From assembly GCA_940671915.1 (NCBI GenBank), contig CALNVZ010003434.1, forward strand, positions 28,998,704 to 29,062,703: a DNA stretch of 64,000 bases, given 5' to 3'. The translations under genes and the position numbers were made by a program. The stretch comes from Paracentrotus lividus. Taxonomy: Eukaryota > Echinodermata > Echinoidea > Camarodonta > Echinidae. The notes beneath the pieces are model-generated. The model worked only from the letters and a program-made list of their open reading frames with translations. It had not been told where the DNA came from and made no database searches. Every line of letters starts with the position of its first letter. The stretch's first letter is position 1. Positions 47,235-58,121 of the stretch are shown here, one piece after another.

Positions 47235-47520
47235 TTAACCCTTTAGCCCCTAAACCGCCCAAGACCGCCCCTCAGCTTACTCACTAAACCGCCCCAAACC
47301 GCCCCTATCTCAAGCACGCTATAGTATCAAAAATATGTGATTAAACATGCCCATATTTGTTGTGGATTACCCCTTGGATGTGTGCTGTCTGATTCTGCAA
47401 AAAAAAGTATGTTTTAAGAGCAACTCTTATTGAAAAAACCTGATTGAAACACATCATAACGCTTTCCGCTAGTGAGTAAACTGACACTTTTCACGCAGTC
47501 TCTAGGTGCTAAAGGGTTAA
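47235..47520. mobile_element. TTAA-flanked MITE with CCCTTTAGC ends, piggyBac-like
   Basis: The left end TTAACCCTTTAGCCCCTA is matched by TAGGTGCTAAAGGGTTAA on the right. The TTAA at both ends fits a piggyBac-type target. Internally, ACCGCCC(A/C)AA(A/G)ACCGCCCC repeats near the left end. 286 bp, non-coding. Confidence 0.75.
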
Positions 47521-49930
47521 GGCCTGTTCAGCTACATGTGCATTATCATTATCAAATACTTGCATGTACTCATGTTTGTTAAGAGACTCAATAAATCACA
47601 TTGTGTCAAATTTATTGGAGAAAAAAAAATGACATGATATACATTTGATTGAGTAGATATTGAAGCAAAGCTAATCTAGTTTGACACAAAACATACTGAT
47701 ACATAAATTAATAAGTCGTATAGATATTTTTGACCTGGAAAAGAAGTACTGTTTCTTATGCCCTATATACAATATAACTGCATGTGTACTGTTTTTAATC
47801 CATTTTTTTTTTTTAATCCATTTTTTTTATTTTTTTATTTGCGTAGTGCAACCAACCATCAATTTGATAACATTGAATGCATGAATTTTCTGTCCTCCTC
47901 CAATGAGGGTAAAATGAGGACATATTTCCACTTTTACAGGAGCTTATTTGACAGTTTTACAATTCTATATTTGTTTAAAGAAAATTTCAATTAATAAATT
48001 AACCTTATTCAGAAATTGACAAATACAAAAGAAGTGTGAACCTAATATCTGAGACATTGGACAGATTCACATACCGGTTTTAAATCCAATATCTTATTTT
48101 GTTGAATTGAAATTTTATTAGATTTATACAAAGTTAATAATTTTTATTGTTTACAAGTATTCTTTTAACCTATGTTGTCATCAACTTTACAAATGTGTAC
48201 ATTATTGTAAGAATTTTGAGACTGGTACCAAAAACAAAACCTGTTGTTTAGAGTTGTACGACAATAAACAACATGATCGCACAATAGCACCGTACAAGCA
48301 AAAACTCCCAGCACGAAAACAAATTCCAAACTTGTACAAATTACGTACGGCTGGAAGTTTCTAGTGCGCTGGAACGCACAAAATTAAAACCAGAAATCCA
48401 TTGAAATAATGACGCAACAATCTTTTGTTTGTAGCCGCTTTACAATTTTGCTATCCATTGACTACCGAGTGTTGTTGTATTGGTTCAAAGGTGCTTGTCA
48501 GGCTGTTTTAAATATCATGTCCTATTCATTAATGAGTCAGTGGCCTGGGAACAATTAAAAGGCCTGAAAATTTTCAGCTGAAAAAGGACAATAGTTTTAT
48601 TCCTTCTGAACAAATTATTTACTTTATTTGCCTGAATAAACTACTCGTATAGTAGTTTGAATCCAATATCTTAGTTGTTACTTCTGACAAACACGTTTCT
48701 TGTCTGACATAGCAACACACTAATATATGCAAAAAGGAAATCGGGTAGGCTTATTTTTTGTCAAGTGCCATTAATAATTGAGTAGTTTTGGAGCAAAACA
48801 TGAGCTTACATTTTCAGTTGAAAAGGACAATGGTGTTTTTCTCCTCTGAAGTAATTATGGCCTTAAGGGTGGTATATGACATCCAGGAGACGTTTCTGCG
48901 ACTCGAACACTCGGAGACATCCCCGATAATTTTTGTCTATGCCAGAGATGTCTCTGAGACCACTTTGAGATTTTTCCCTGACTAGTAACAAAACCTTATC
49001 AAACCCGTCCCAAACTAGTCTCAAATCCGTCTCATGACAAGTACCTTGAGATAACACCATAGAGGGGGTATCTCACTTCGCGGTGACGTCTCCGTGACTC
49101 AGAAACTCCAGGAAGTCTCCGATAAAAAAAAAAATTTCTGTCATGGAAATATCTCGGAGAAGTCTCGGAGACGTCTGTGCGACGAAAAACATTCATGTGA
49201 TTTAAACATTTTCTATTTTTTTCATGAGACGTCGCGGAAACTCAGCTCAGGAAACCGTCAGACGTCTTTGTGACGTCTCCACCACTAGTTTCAAAATCAT
49301 TTCAAGCCCGTCTCAAATTAGTCTCAAACTAGTTCCAAATCCGTCTTATCCCGTCTCATGACAAGACTTGCCACCAAAAGTTTATAATTGGTTTTCGCAT
49401 CAAGCATCCTTTTGAATATAATGTTAGGCCAAACTAACACGTCAATCGTGTCGGGAAAATGTCATTTTTGATGATATACATGCAATTAATCGAATCGTTG
49501 TGGATAATTCAATAATGCACCTCATTTTTCAGCAAATTTTGAACAACCTTAATTTAGCTTCAAGTTAACTAGAAAAAAGATAAATTAGCTTCCTCCGACA
49601 TAAAACTCGCAAAGCCATATCAAATTCTAAAACACCTATACCCTTGGTTTAGAATTCTTGACAAATGTTTGTACAGATCTGGTCTCGAATGACGTCATCC
49701 GAGACTACATTCGTACAACTAGACGCATGCTTCACTGACGCTTCATAGATAAGCGTGCAAACCAGCATTGCATTCTCGTTTCAAAATCTGTACTATTTTG
49801 GTGCAACAGCACAACTCTAAATTCCGTAGTAGAATACGGGCTACGGAGTTCATATATTATGCACTCCTCTTGTCTTTTAGAAAACTTCAAGATGCATTAG
49901 TTTGTTTTTGTTCATCAGCAAATTCAGTTC
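47521..49930. other. Intergenic; GAGACGTCTC-rich repeat at 48870-49375
   Basis: Between 48870 and 49375, phrases such as CTCGGAGAC, GAGACGTC, CAAATCCGTCT and GTCTCATGACAAG recur at least twice (about 49015-49045 and 49330-49370), indicating a diverged repeat. Similar phrases occur at 44570-44720 and 13510-13560. The open frames here lack domains. Confidence 0.55.
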
Positions 49931-51085
49931 TCAGGCAAATCTTCCGTCAGTGCTGCTGTACCCTGTTGCCATTGAAGTGGTATTCAAAACCTTCTTCAGC
50001 CCCAGAGTAGGCATAGGAATGTCTGAGTACTTGCAACGGAACATGCAACCAAAGATGACTTTGAAGTGCGGATGCTTTGCCGCATAAAGAATAGGGTTTA
50101 TACAAGCATGGGACATGAAAAGGAGTGCAAAGTAGGTGCCTCTCATGTCATAGATTCCTGTAGGAAGGTGGATGGTGTAAGGCAAGACGCAGATGAAGAA
50201 GGTGACGACAACCAGACAAAGGTTCTTGGTGATTTCAATCTGTTTCCTACTGATCGTCTTTTTCTTGTTTGACCTCTGTGATTTGATGGAGGGGTTGCCG
50301 ATTTTGTTCTGATTGTTGAGAGAACTCTCTTCCTCAACGATCTCGACGGATGCCTCACGGTCGTTGCCTCCTTCCTTGTTGGCCATCATGCGCATGTGCC
50401 TTCGGACAAAGCGGAAAATGGAGACGTAGGAGAAGATGATGAGGACGGTGGAGACGATGAAAGCAAGGGCAGCAATCCCCTGGAATATGAGAGCCAGCTT
50501 GTGGCGAGAGTTCCAGATGCAGATCCTGAACAGGTCCTGGTAACCCAGTCCTCCAAGAAAGAACTGCGGAGCTAGGAGAAAGAAGAACGGGAAGAGCCAT
50601 GTCAGGGCAATCATCAAGGCAACTTTCTTGTGGGTGTAGACCTTCATGTAGAGCTTTCGAGACTTGGTGATTAGGATGTATCTGTTCAGACTGATCAGGG
50701 CGAGGTTTATGATGCCACTCGTCTGAGTGATGATGGACACAGACGCGATGAAGGAACAGAACCAGTCTGCAAGTGGCCACCCGTCTTCAGCGATCACAGC
50801 TACAGCATGAAAGGGCAAGATGGCACAGGATATAAAGTCACAGAGGCTTAGGTTTACTATGAAAGCATTGGTGATGTTATGTAGCTTGCGCGACAAACCT
50901 ACAGCGATAAAGACCATAGCATTTCCTGTCAGTCCGATAAAAGCAATGACCGAAAATAGAGTTGAAACGATGATGACGTTGAAGTAACCATACAATTCAT
51001 ATACTGATATGACTTGAGACCGAGTCGTTTCATTCTCAGCAAAGTTTGTGAAGAGACTTGAGTCCAATTCTGTTGTCACCTCCAT
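49931..51085 (-). CDS. Class A GPCR, NRY-type, paralog of GPCR 1
   Basis: A seven-transmembrane rhodopsin-class receptor, presumably in the plasma membrane. Ligand unknown. Numbered from the chosen ATG (384 residues): NET sequon near residue 18; GN in TM1 (54-55); NLSLCDF in TM2 with Asp83; GWPL in ECL1; Cys110 and Cys189 (RICIW) for the TM3-ECL2 disulfide; NRY (134-136); Trp163 in TM4; CVLPY (299-303) in TM6; NPILY (330-334), then AAKHPHF; tail YSDIPMP (353-359). It shares long blocks with the 11757-12830 receptor, but its third intracellular loop is about 40 residues longer and rich in Lys, Glu, Asn and Ser. I used the ATG at 51085; the frame is open further upstream but only from a GTG. 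A splice acceptor lies 65 bases upstream. Same group assignment as its paralog: melatonin-receptor / Moody-Tre1-GPR84-like; orthology undecided. Confidence 0.92.
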   Translation of the reverse strand: MEVTTELDSSLFTNFAENETTRSQVISVYELYGYFNVIIVSTLFSVIAFIGLTGNAMVFIAVGLSRKLHNITNAFIVNLSLCDFISCAILPFHAVAVIAEDGWPLADWFCSFIASVSIITQTSGIINLALISLNRYILITKSRKLYMKVYTHKKVALMIALTWLFPFFFLLAPQFFLGGLGYQDLFRICIWNSRHKLALIFQGIAALAFIVSTVLIIFSYVSIFRFVRRHMRMMANKEGGNDREASVEIVEEESSLNNQNKIGNPSIKSQRSNKKKTISRKQIEITKNLCLVVVTFFICVLPYTIHLPTGIYDMRGTYFALLFMSHACINPILYAAKHPHFKVIFGCMFRCKYSDIPMPTLGLKKVLNTTSMATGYSSTDGRFA

Positions 51086-51150
51086 GTCTGTGGCTATAAA
51101 TATAATCACACCAGTTCTGTGATTTGATGTCAGCTCTCGATCGATCGTAT

Positions 51151-51170
51151 CTGTAGGATGAGATAAAAAC
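51151..51170 (-). other. Predicted splice acceptor upstream of GPCR 2
   Basis: On the minus strand TTTTTATCTCATCCTACAG precedes exon sequence ATACGATC. This is a classic pyrimidine tract plus CAG. The exon would start at 51150, giving a 65-base 5' UTR portion before the ATG. The upstream exon was not found in the window. Confidence 0.65.
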
Positions 51171-52527
51171 AGTGTTTTAGTTAGATGCAGTTATTATCAT
51201 TATGTCACAGTGAAAACTCTTTATAGGAAGGTGCTTGTCATGGCAGGCACCATAAATTTTCAATTTATCAGATATCTTATTTAAAAACTAAAGATACTTA
51301 TTCATTTTTGACTGGGAAATAGCTTCAGAAATTACATTGATTTTCAACTGTAATCGATATTAAAATCCTTAATTTGTTTCATTTTTTTTTTAAATATCAA
51401 ATACAATCAATGCTTTTTATTTCAGAGGCAAAATAAAAATTGCACTTGTCTAGTAAGCATGACTCTCGATGAAATGAAAATCATGTAATAATTATACCTA
51501 TAGCATTCTTGAACTTGAATGTATTTATGGTAGTATCTTAACTGCTAACAGTGTTAACTGTTTACACTTGACTTTACTCTGAAACCCTGTACACGTATAG
51601 AATCAGAAATGGAAGTGCTGCTGGACATAATCAAAATTCACTTTCATTATCTGCATATTCTGATATATTCAGGACTTCCAAATCTAGCTTCCCATAAATG
51701 AAATTTGACCCGGAAATTTGATCAAAAGGCACCCTAGCTCATTGTGACCTCTGCTCATCAATATTTCTTTTAACCAATTTTCTGGTAATCTATTTTCCAT
51801 TCGGAAGTGAGGTTGTAATTTTGCCAGAGTGACTGTTTTTAAAGTTTTGAATACATTCAACCAAAATCTAGTGTAGGATATTGACAATGAATGTAAACAT
51901 GTTTATGTGATGCTAACTGTATTTCATGTATATTTTTGCGACTTTTTTAGGCATCAATTGTTTAAAAAAATTGATGATGGTTAAAATCTTCACAAAAATC
52001 TAAAATTTCACTCTTTCAACATTTTCACTCTTTTTTAGAAAGTAAGCCTAAACATACCATAATAAATTACACTAACCCTAATGGGCAATTCCATCTTTTA
52101 TCCTACAGGACATTTATACACATTATATAACTTATAGACTTGGAGAAAAGAAAAAGAAAGCAAATTTTTATGACTAATGATGATTAAGTACTACCAGAGA
52201 GTATAAGAACTAAGACCCAATTTGACTGGACTACACGACCTGTATAATAAGAGATTTTTTTAAAAAGTAGTGTTGTACAGGATGCGGGAAAAACACAGAA
52301 AAACATAAGTAACAAAACATGAAATGGCCAAAATCCTAAGGTTTAAGGTTTAGAGTATCAGGTTTTTTGAAACACTGCCCTGCGGTTCTAGTTTGTGTGA
52401 ATGACTTGTTGAGTTTCCTTCCTGGGAAGGCACTTCCCGGAAATCAAAAGACTTCATCGAACGTAGATGTGACAATATCCTGAAGGTGAGGAAAGGCTTT
52501 AACCACATCCAGGCTGGGGGTGGAAAA
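51171..52527. other. Intergenic / likely GPCR 2 5' intron
   Basis: AT-rich sequence upstream of the GPCR 2 exon. No conserved exon or promoter element could be identified by eye. Confidence 0.45.
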
Positions 52528-52823
52528 GTGATTCCTACTAAAGAACATTTATCTCATGTAAACTGAATAGCATGAATGATTTTCTTAGAAGTTTAAAAAT
52601 TGCATGGTGGATTCAAATACTTTTATGAAGTTTACGGCACCCCAAAACCTCACGTGAACTGTAAACCTATGAAGTTTGAAGTGATTCCTATTAAAGAATA
52701 TTTGTCTCTTGTAAACTAAATAGCATGAATGAATTTCTCTGAAGTTTAAAAATTGCATGGTGGATTCAAATACTATGATGAGGTTTACGGGATCCCAAAA
52801 CCTCCCGTGAACTGTAAACCTAT
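52528..52823 (+). repeat. 153-bp tandem duplication
   Basis: Copies at 52528-52680 and 52681-52823 share GTGATTCCTA, AATAGCATGAATGA, AGTTTAAAAATTGCATGGTG, GTTTACGG and GTGAACTGTAAACCTAT. They differ by substitutions with almost no indels. Non-coding. Confidence 0.95.
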
Positions 52824-54000
52824 TATAGTAACATGGACGAGTTGTTCACTGTTACATCTATGCTCCAATGAAGTATAGTCTATATTGTTTGCTTAGCAAT
52901 GAAACATATTGAAGCCACTTAACATGATATTAGAATAACTTGTTTAGTTTATTTAGTTTTTATGATAATTTGTAATATATTTGGTGGTCAGCACAGAATT
53001 GGTTTATAAAATATCAACAGAGTACAATCTATTGATGGAAAATATAAGTTTTGCTTTATAATTGCATTTCAGAACATAAGCAAGAGGCATCAAAGTTTAT
53101 GAAACTTAAGTTGATAAATAGAGCATCTTATATGATAGTCCCCTCATGGCAAAAAATTAGCAAGAAGTTGTGAATTGCCCCTTAGCAATAAAAACAAAGG
53201 TGAATGGACAAATAAAAGACACTTCATTAAAAGTGGATTGTAAGTATTGCCAGATGGGAGACTTTTTTTTCTAATTCATTTTTTTCCTATGTTGTTAAAA
53301 TGGTGTTTCTTTGGGGAGGGGTTCTTATTTGGTAGGCGTACATTTTTGGATGGAAGATTTATTCATATTCCTAGAAAAAAAGAGAAAAAAAAAAGAACTT
53401 TCAACAAGCATGCAAATATTAGGTCGATGTAATGAAAATAAAAAGATCATTATATGAAGAAAAAATAATATTTAAGAGTAATGAAAATATTTTCTGCTGA
53501 GAACAAAAATGCGTTAAGACAAATTCTCGCTACGAAATTTGACCCCTAGGTGACTCTATAAGCAAGTGATACAGTTAGAAGATCGTGCAAATTTGATATT
53601 GCCACTTTTCCACAAATGTGGGCTTTTGCTTCCTGAACGTCAAATGATTCAGTAAAAAAAAAAAAATTCATGGACAGGTAAATAGTGGAAAACAGTTAGT
53701 GATAAACATCGTCTATTTTCCTGAAATTAGAGATACCATTTCCTTTCAAACAGATACTACCTAGTTCAAACGGATAACGGAACCAAGAAATAGACTATGA
53801 GGGACAAACAATGTACTTTCTGTCTAATTATTTGTTAAAAGCTGTATTTTAGCTTGATTTTTTTTTTATTTTTAAAGAACAAACTTGTGCAAACTGAAAC
53901 TTTGATTGTTTCGATTTGCTTGAACTCTGCCATAATTTTCTTCCTTCTTCATTTTTAAAATTTTGTTCTTATCTTGTTCTTATCTTGCTCAATACTTCTC

Positions 54001-54057
<57 letters not shown>

Positions 54058-55739
54058 GCTCTCTCTCTCTCTCTATTCCTATCCCCCCCCACTCTCTCCC
54101 CCTCTATCTATTTCTCTCTTTCTTTTCCACCTTTCTCTCTTCTTTAAAATCTCAATACTATACTAGATGCATCTTCTAAGAGCAAAACAACAGCAACTCA
54201 TAAGATGTTTCAGTTCATGTATTTCTATGAATATGATAAGTTCTTGTAAAAGACTTGACACTTGCAGTCCTTTTCTTAATTGAAAGTATATGTGCGAAGA
54301 ACGCCAAAGTTCTCCAAAGAACTTGCATAAAGCATATATCTGTAAAATCATTACTTCAAAGGTGTACAATGATATCATTGTTTGAAGTCCTTTTCATTAT
54401 TCTTAATGCCTGGTTTTTCTGGACATGTACAAAATTTAGTTGAGTTAATATGTGAAATAAGTTGCATTTTGGTGTTATTGGGAGTATGAATCAAATCCAT
54501 AAAAAGCTATTAAAAACTAGTGATGAATCAACTGCCATCAACCAATTATCAAGATTATAATATGCCTTTTCATATTGAACCCAACAATATAATTCAACTT
54601 TCCAGTTAGATACCAATACACAAACACAGTTCTGGGGGAAGGGTTCTATGTCTTTTAATAGAAGTTTTTGTTTTTTAGATGGTGAAAACCCTTTTATTTC
54701 TTTTTCCAAATTTGTCAAGATATACTGCCATTAAACAATATCTGATCCAGAAGATTGAATTCTATAGACAGAGTAAAATCCTCACAGATACTACTTTATT
54801 GGAATTGTGCCAAAATAGTCATTAGCAATTTTAATATTGTAGAAGAATTAAAATGAAGTTAAGTTAACAGTATAAAATCTGGGGTAATCTTTGCCACAAA
54901 ATGGTTACAAATAATAGGAATAAAACCTGTACAAAATTGATAAATTTCATGCCTTACCTTTGATAGTGGTAGTCTAATGAAATGATTGTCAAAAACTATT
55001 GTCACCAGAGCCAGTGCTTTATCCTTCAAATACCATTGTGATGGTATTAACAATAATCAAACATGTCAATCCTTAGCAGCTAATTAAATTATCAATGAAG
55101 CCTATGCGGTGAGTTTCATGTGTTGCGTCCAATCCTCCACAAAAGTTGTTTTACGCAGTGCTCTTGATTGAGCCAAAAGTCACAAATGCATTGATTGATT
55201 CGTAGAAAATACTGCCCTGTTTTCTATCTTTATCAGACGGAATAGAGTAATGATTTCACAGTAGTTGTTAACCCTAGAATTGATTACGGTTTTGACATCC
55301 GTGTGCTTCCTAAAGAGTTCACCTATTAAACTGGGAGTTTGGTCAAACTGCCACTCCGTAATACCACCAGGTTTGATATTATGAAACATGATCTGCCTCT
55401 CTCTCTCTTTCTATCTCTCCCTTTCTCTCTCTCCCTTTCTCTCTCCCTTTCTCTCTCTCTTTCTCTCTCTCTATCCTTCTCTCTCTTCTTTCTGTTTCTC
55501 TCTGGTTCTCTACGATTTTGTATATAATGTCTCAATATTTCTCTTTCTCTATCTCTGTCTGTATCACTGTTTCTCCCTTGGTCTTCCTAACTTTGCCTAT
55601 CTCTTGATCTGTCCTTTCCTCCTAATTTTTTTTTCATCTCTGCTATATACATTTCCTATATGTTTGTTTAAATATGTTTCTTGTCTTTTTATCACATTTT
55701 CTTTCATTCTTTGTTTTTCATTTACTTTCTCTTTCTTTG

Positions 55740-55806
<67 letters not shown>

Positions 55807-56556
55807 TTCTCTCTCTTTCTCTCTTACAGAACCTCTCATTATCAATCCCTTTTCTTATCTCTGTCTCTGTTTGTGTGTCTGTCTGTTTCTCCCTCTCCCT
55901 CTCTCTGTCTGCCCATCTCTATGTCTGCCTATACAAACTACTATCCAGTCACACAGGAAGAGTGGCTTCCTATTTTCTTTGTTGTTGATAGGGGTTAGCA
56001 AACATGTCTTATAACTGTACCTATATGCATTGTCTTGTCATCCTTCTAATTGATTACTTTGGTCATTATAACCCTGACAAGCTAGCTAGTGTACGCCTCC
56101 AAGTCAAATCTTGCTGGTATACTTGTTGTCGCTTTACTACCACCAGAATTTCTTCAGACGCCAAATTGAAATACCCGCTATCTCAAAACCATCAATAAGT
56201 CGCAAGTAGAACAACAGAGTAAATGGTAGGAGAAGCAGATTTTCATTCTACGAAAGCATTGAAAGCTCTTCTTTGATTATGATATCAAACTCAAAGTTAT
56301 ATTTTACGTCCCTGCAAGTGTTTTATGTCATTGGAAATCTTAGAATCTCTTAAACTAGTTTTAGAAAACATGAAAAACCCCAAGTTTTACAATGACTCAT
56401 GGAAAATATAAGTGAAATAAATAGCGATATCATTTAGGTATAATAAATAGGCAGCAACTGCCGTGTTCTCCACACCCCCCCCCCCAAAAGGATGACTGCT
56501 CTGTCAAGCTCAAATAATTTACCAGTCAACCAGCTAACCCAGCTACAAGAAAAAGC
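52824..56556. other. Intergenic, heavily pyrimidine-rich
   Basis: Pure CT runs occur at 53999-54075, 55395-55480 and 55741-55828 within broader CT-rich belts at 53999-54150 and 55390-55920. The 208-, 104- and 87-codon frames here are Ser/Leu/Phe low-complexity translations of the tracts and the opposite-strand frames are Arg/Glu repeats; neither is a gene. Between the tracts the DNA is AT-rich and unremarkable. Confidence 0.7.
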
Positions 56557-57063
56557 TTAAAGGGAAACTTCACCCTGGAATTTTATTAGTTTTTAAAAAA
56601 TGCAGAAAAATAAAAGAAAAATATGAGTGAAAGTTTGAAGAAAATTGTCCAAAAAATAGTGAAGTTATGAATATTTAAAGTTTTGATTCTGTGACGTCAC
56701 GTGCGAGCAGCTCTCCCATGTGTTGTGTATGTAAATTCAATGAATTTGTCTTTTTTTAATGTTTTTTTTTAAATAAAGAAATGGGTCAATTTGATAGAGG
56801 CATGTATATGAACATATGTTTAATAATATATCGACCGCACAGGTGAAATAAATAATATTTTTCTGAAAAAAGACACTTTATGGAATTTACATTACATAAT
56901 ACATAGGAGAGCAGCTCGCATGTGGCATCACAGAATCAAAACATTAAATATTCATAACTTCGTTATTTTTGGGTAGATTTTCTTTAAACCTTCACTCATA
57001 TTTTTCTTTTATTTTTCTGCATTTTTTAAAATCAATTTAAACCCAGTGTGAACTTTCCCTTGA
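56557..57063. mobile_element. Long-TIR MITE (AAGGGAAA(C/G)TTCAC ends)
   Basis: Arms of about 195 bp (56557-56755 and 56870-57063) are complementary at high identity. Matching blocks include TTTAAAAAATGCAGAAAAAT, AAATATGAGTGAA, GAAGTTATGAATATTTAA and TTTTGATTCTGTGA. The spacer is about 115 bp. It belongs to a class of long inverted-repeat MITEs; the 40356-40953 element has a related but much more diverged end. Non-coding. Confidence 0.9.
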
Positions 57064-57982
57064 ATATACTTCTACTACATCATAATGAAAGATGGATAAA
57101 GGGTATTGATTGGCCTAATGGAAAAGTGTGATTTTTATCATTGTCCCCTCTGGTGGTATTTGAACCTAACATCCGAAGAAGGCGAAGATTTAAAAAGTAC
57201 AGTGATTGAGACCCAAAGGAATTTCCTTGCTTAATGCTGTAAATGTACTTTTAAAACCTCAGAGAAAAAAACATTTGTTTATCAGATTTGGACAGTTATC
57301 TATAAAAATAAAAAAATAGTGATATATAAAAAAAAGTGCAGTTTGTCATAACTACTCTCAAAATTTACCTTATACTTGAATACTAATGAATGATAGTGCC
57401 TTTAAACCTAAAAACAACAACAACAACAACTTTTGTGCAAAGACCTTTATGAACAATGGTCTAATTTGAAACCACAATTTACATCAGAATCAGATTTGGG
57501 ACCTTTTGGAAGAAGCTCTTTATATAGCATGTTGGTAACTGCATACATGTATCTTTGTTTTACTTATTTTTTTATTTTGTTTACATGCAGATCAGATAGT
57601 TTCTTCTTGTCATGAATTTCATGGGCTTTCCAGAAGTGTTGAAAAAAGTTTTTCTTCCTGGTAAATGCGTCATTGTTTTCTGTGTTTTCATGAAAGCTTG
57701 TATGAAAATAAAGTTTTATTGGTTTTTGTAATTAGATTAGGATAGTACCAGTACTGTTGTCATATTTATTTTTGCTATCATCACAATATAAGTGTAACAG
57801 AGCCCTCAACATTCTGAGAAAGTTTGCCTTTATGGCTGTTAAAAAAAAGCGGGTGATGTTTGAAAGCTTCAGAGAAGACTCGTTAATTTCTCACAAAGAA
57901 TGTGAAATCAATAAATCACTAGAAAATATGGGGAATCCCCAAATTGGCAAGGTTGTCAGATATACATCCTGATGTCATACCA
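57064..57982. other. Intergenic, nothing recognised
   Basis: AT-rich with a short (CAA)n run near 57412-57432. No credible gene. Confidence 0.5.
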
Positions 57983-58121
57983 GGAGAGCGTTTCATGAAA
58001 GGACTTGTCGGACGTTTTATCCGACAAAATGTTACAAGCTACTGAAATGCTTGCATCTGATTGGCTGAGAGCAAATTTTTCAGCTAAAATGTCCGACAAG
58101 TCCTTTGATGAAATGCCCCCC
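57983..58121. mobile_element. GGGGGCATTTCATCAAAGG MITE, opposite orientation
   Basis: The left end GAGAGCGTTTCATGAAAGGA is slightly degraded. The right end CCTTTGATGAAATGCCCCCC is intact. Subterminal GTCGGACGTTTTATCCGACA is a palindrome, and the centre GCATCTGATTGGCTGAGAGC matches the reverse complement of 40203-40341. The 69-codon minus-strand frame is a shadow. Confidence 0.9.

Noticed and set aside
50355-50780. 141-codon minus-strand frame inside GPCR 2
   Set aside because: Alternative-frame shadow of the receptor exon, rich in His/Pro/Arg without a domain.
55388-56014. 208-codon open frame (and 104- and 87-codon neighbours)
   Set aside because: Ser/Leu/Phe low-complexity product of CT microsatellites; the opposite-strand frames are Arg/Glu repeats of the same tract.
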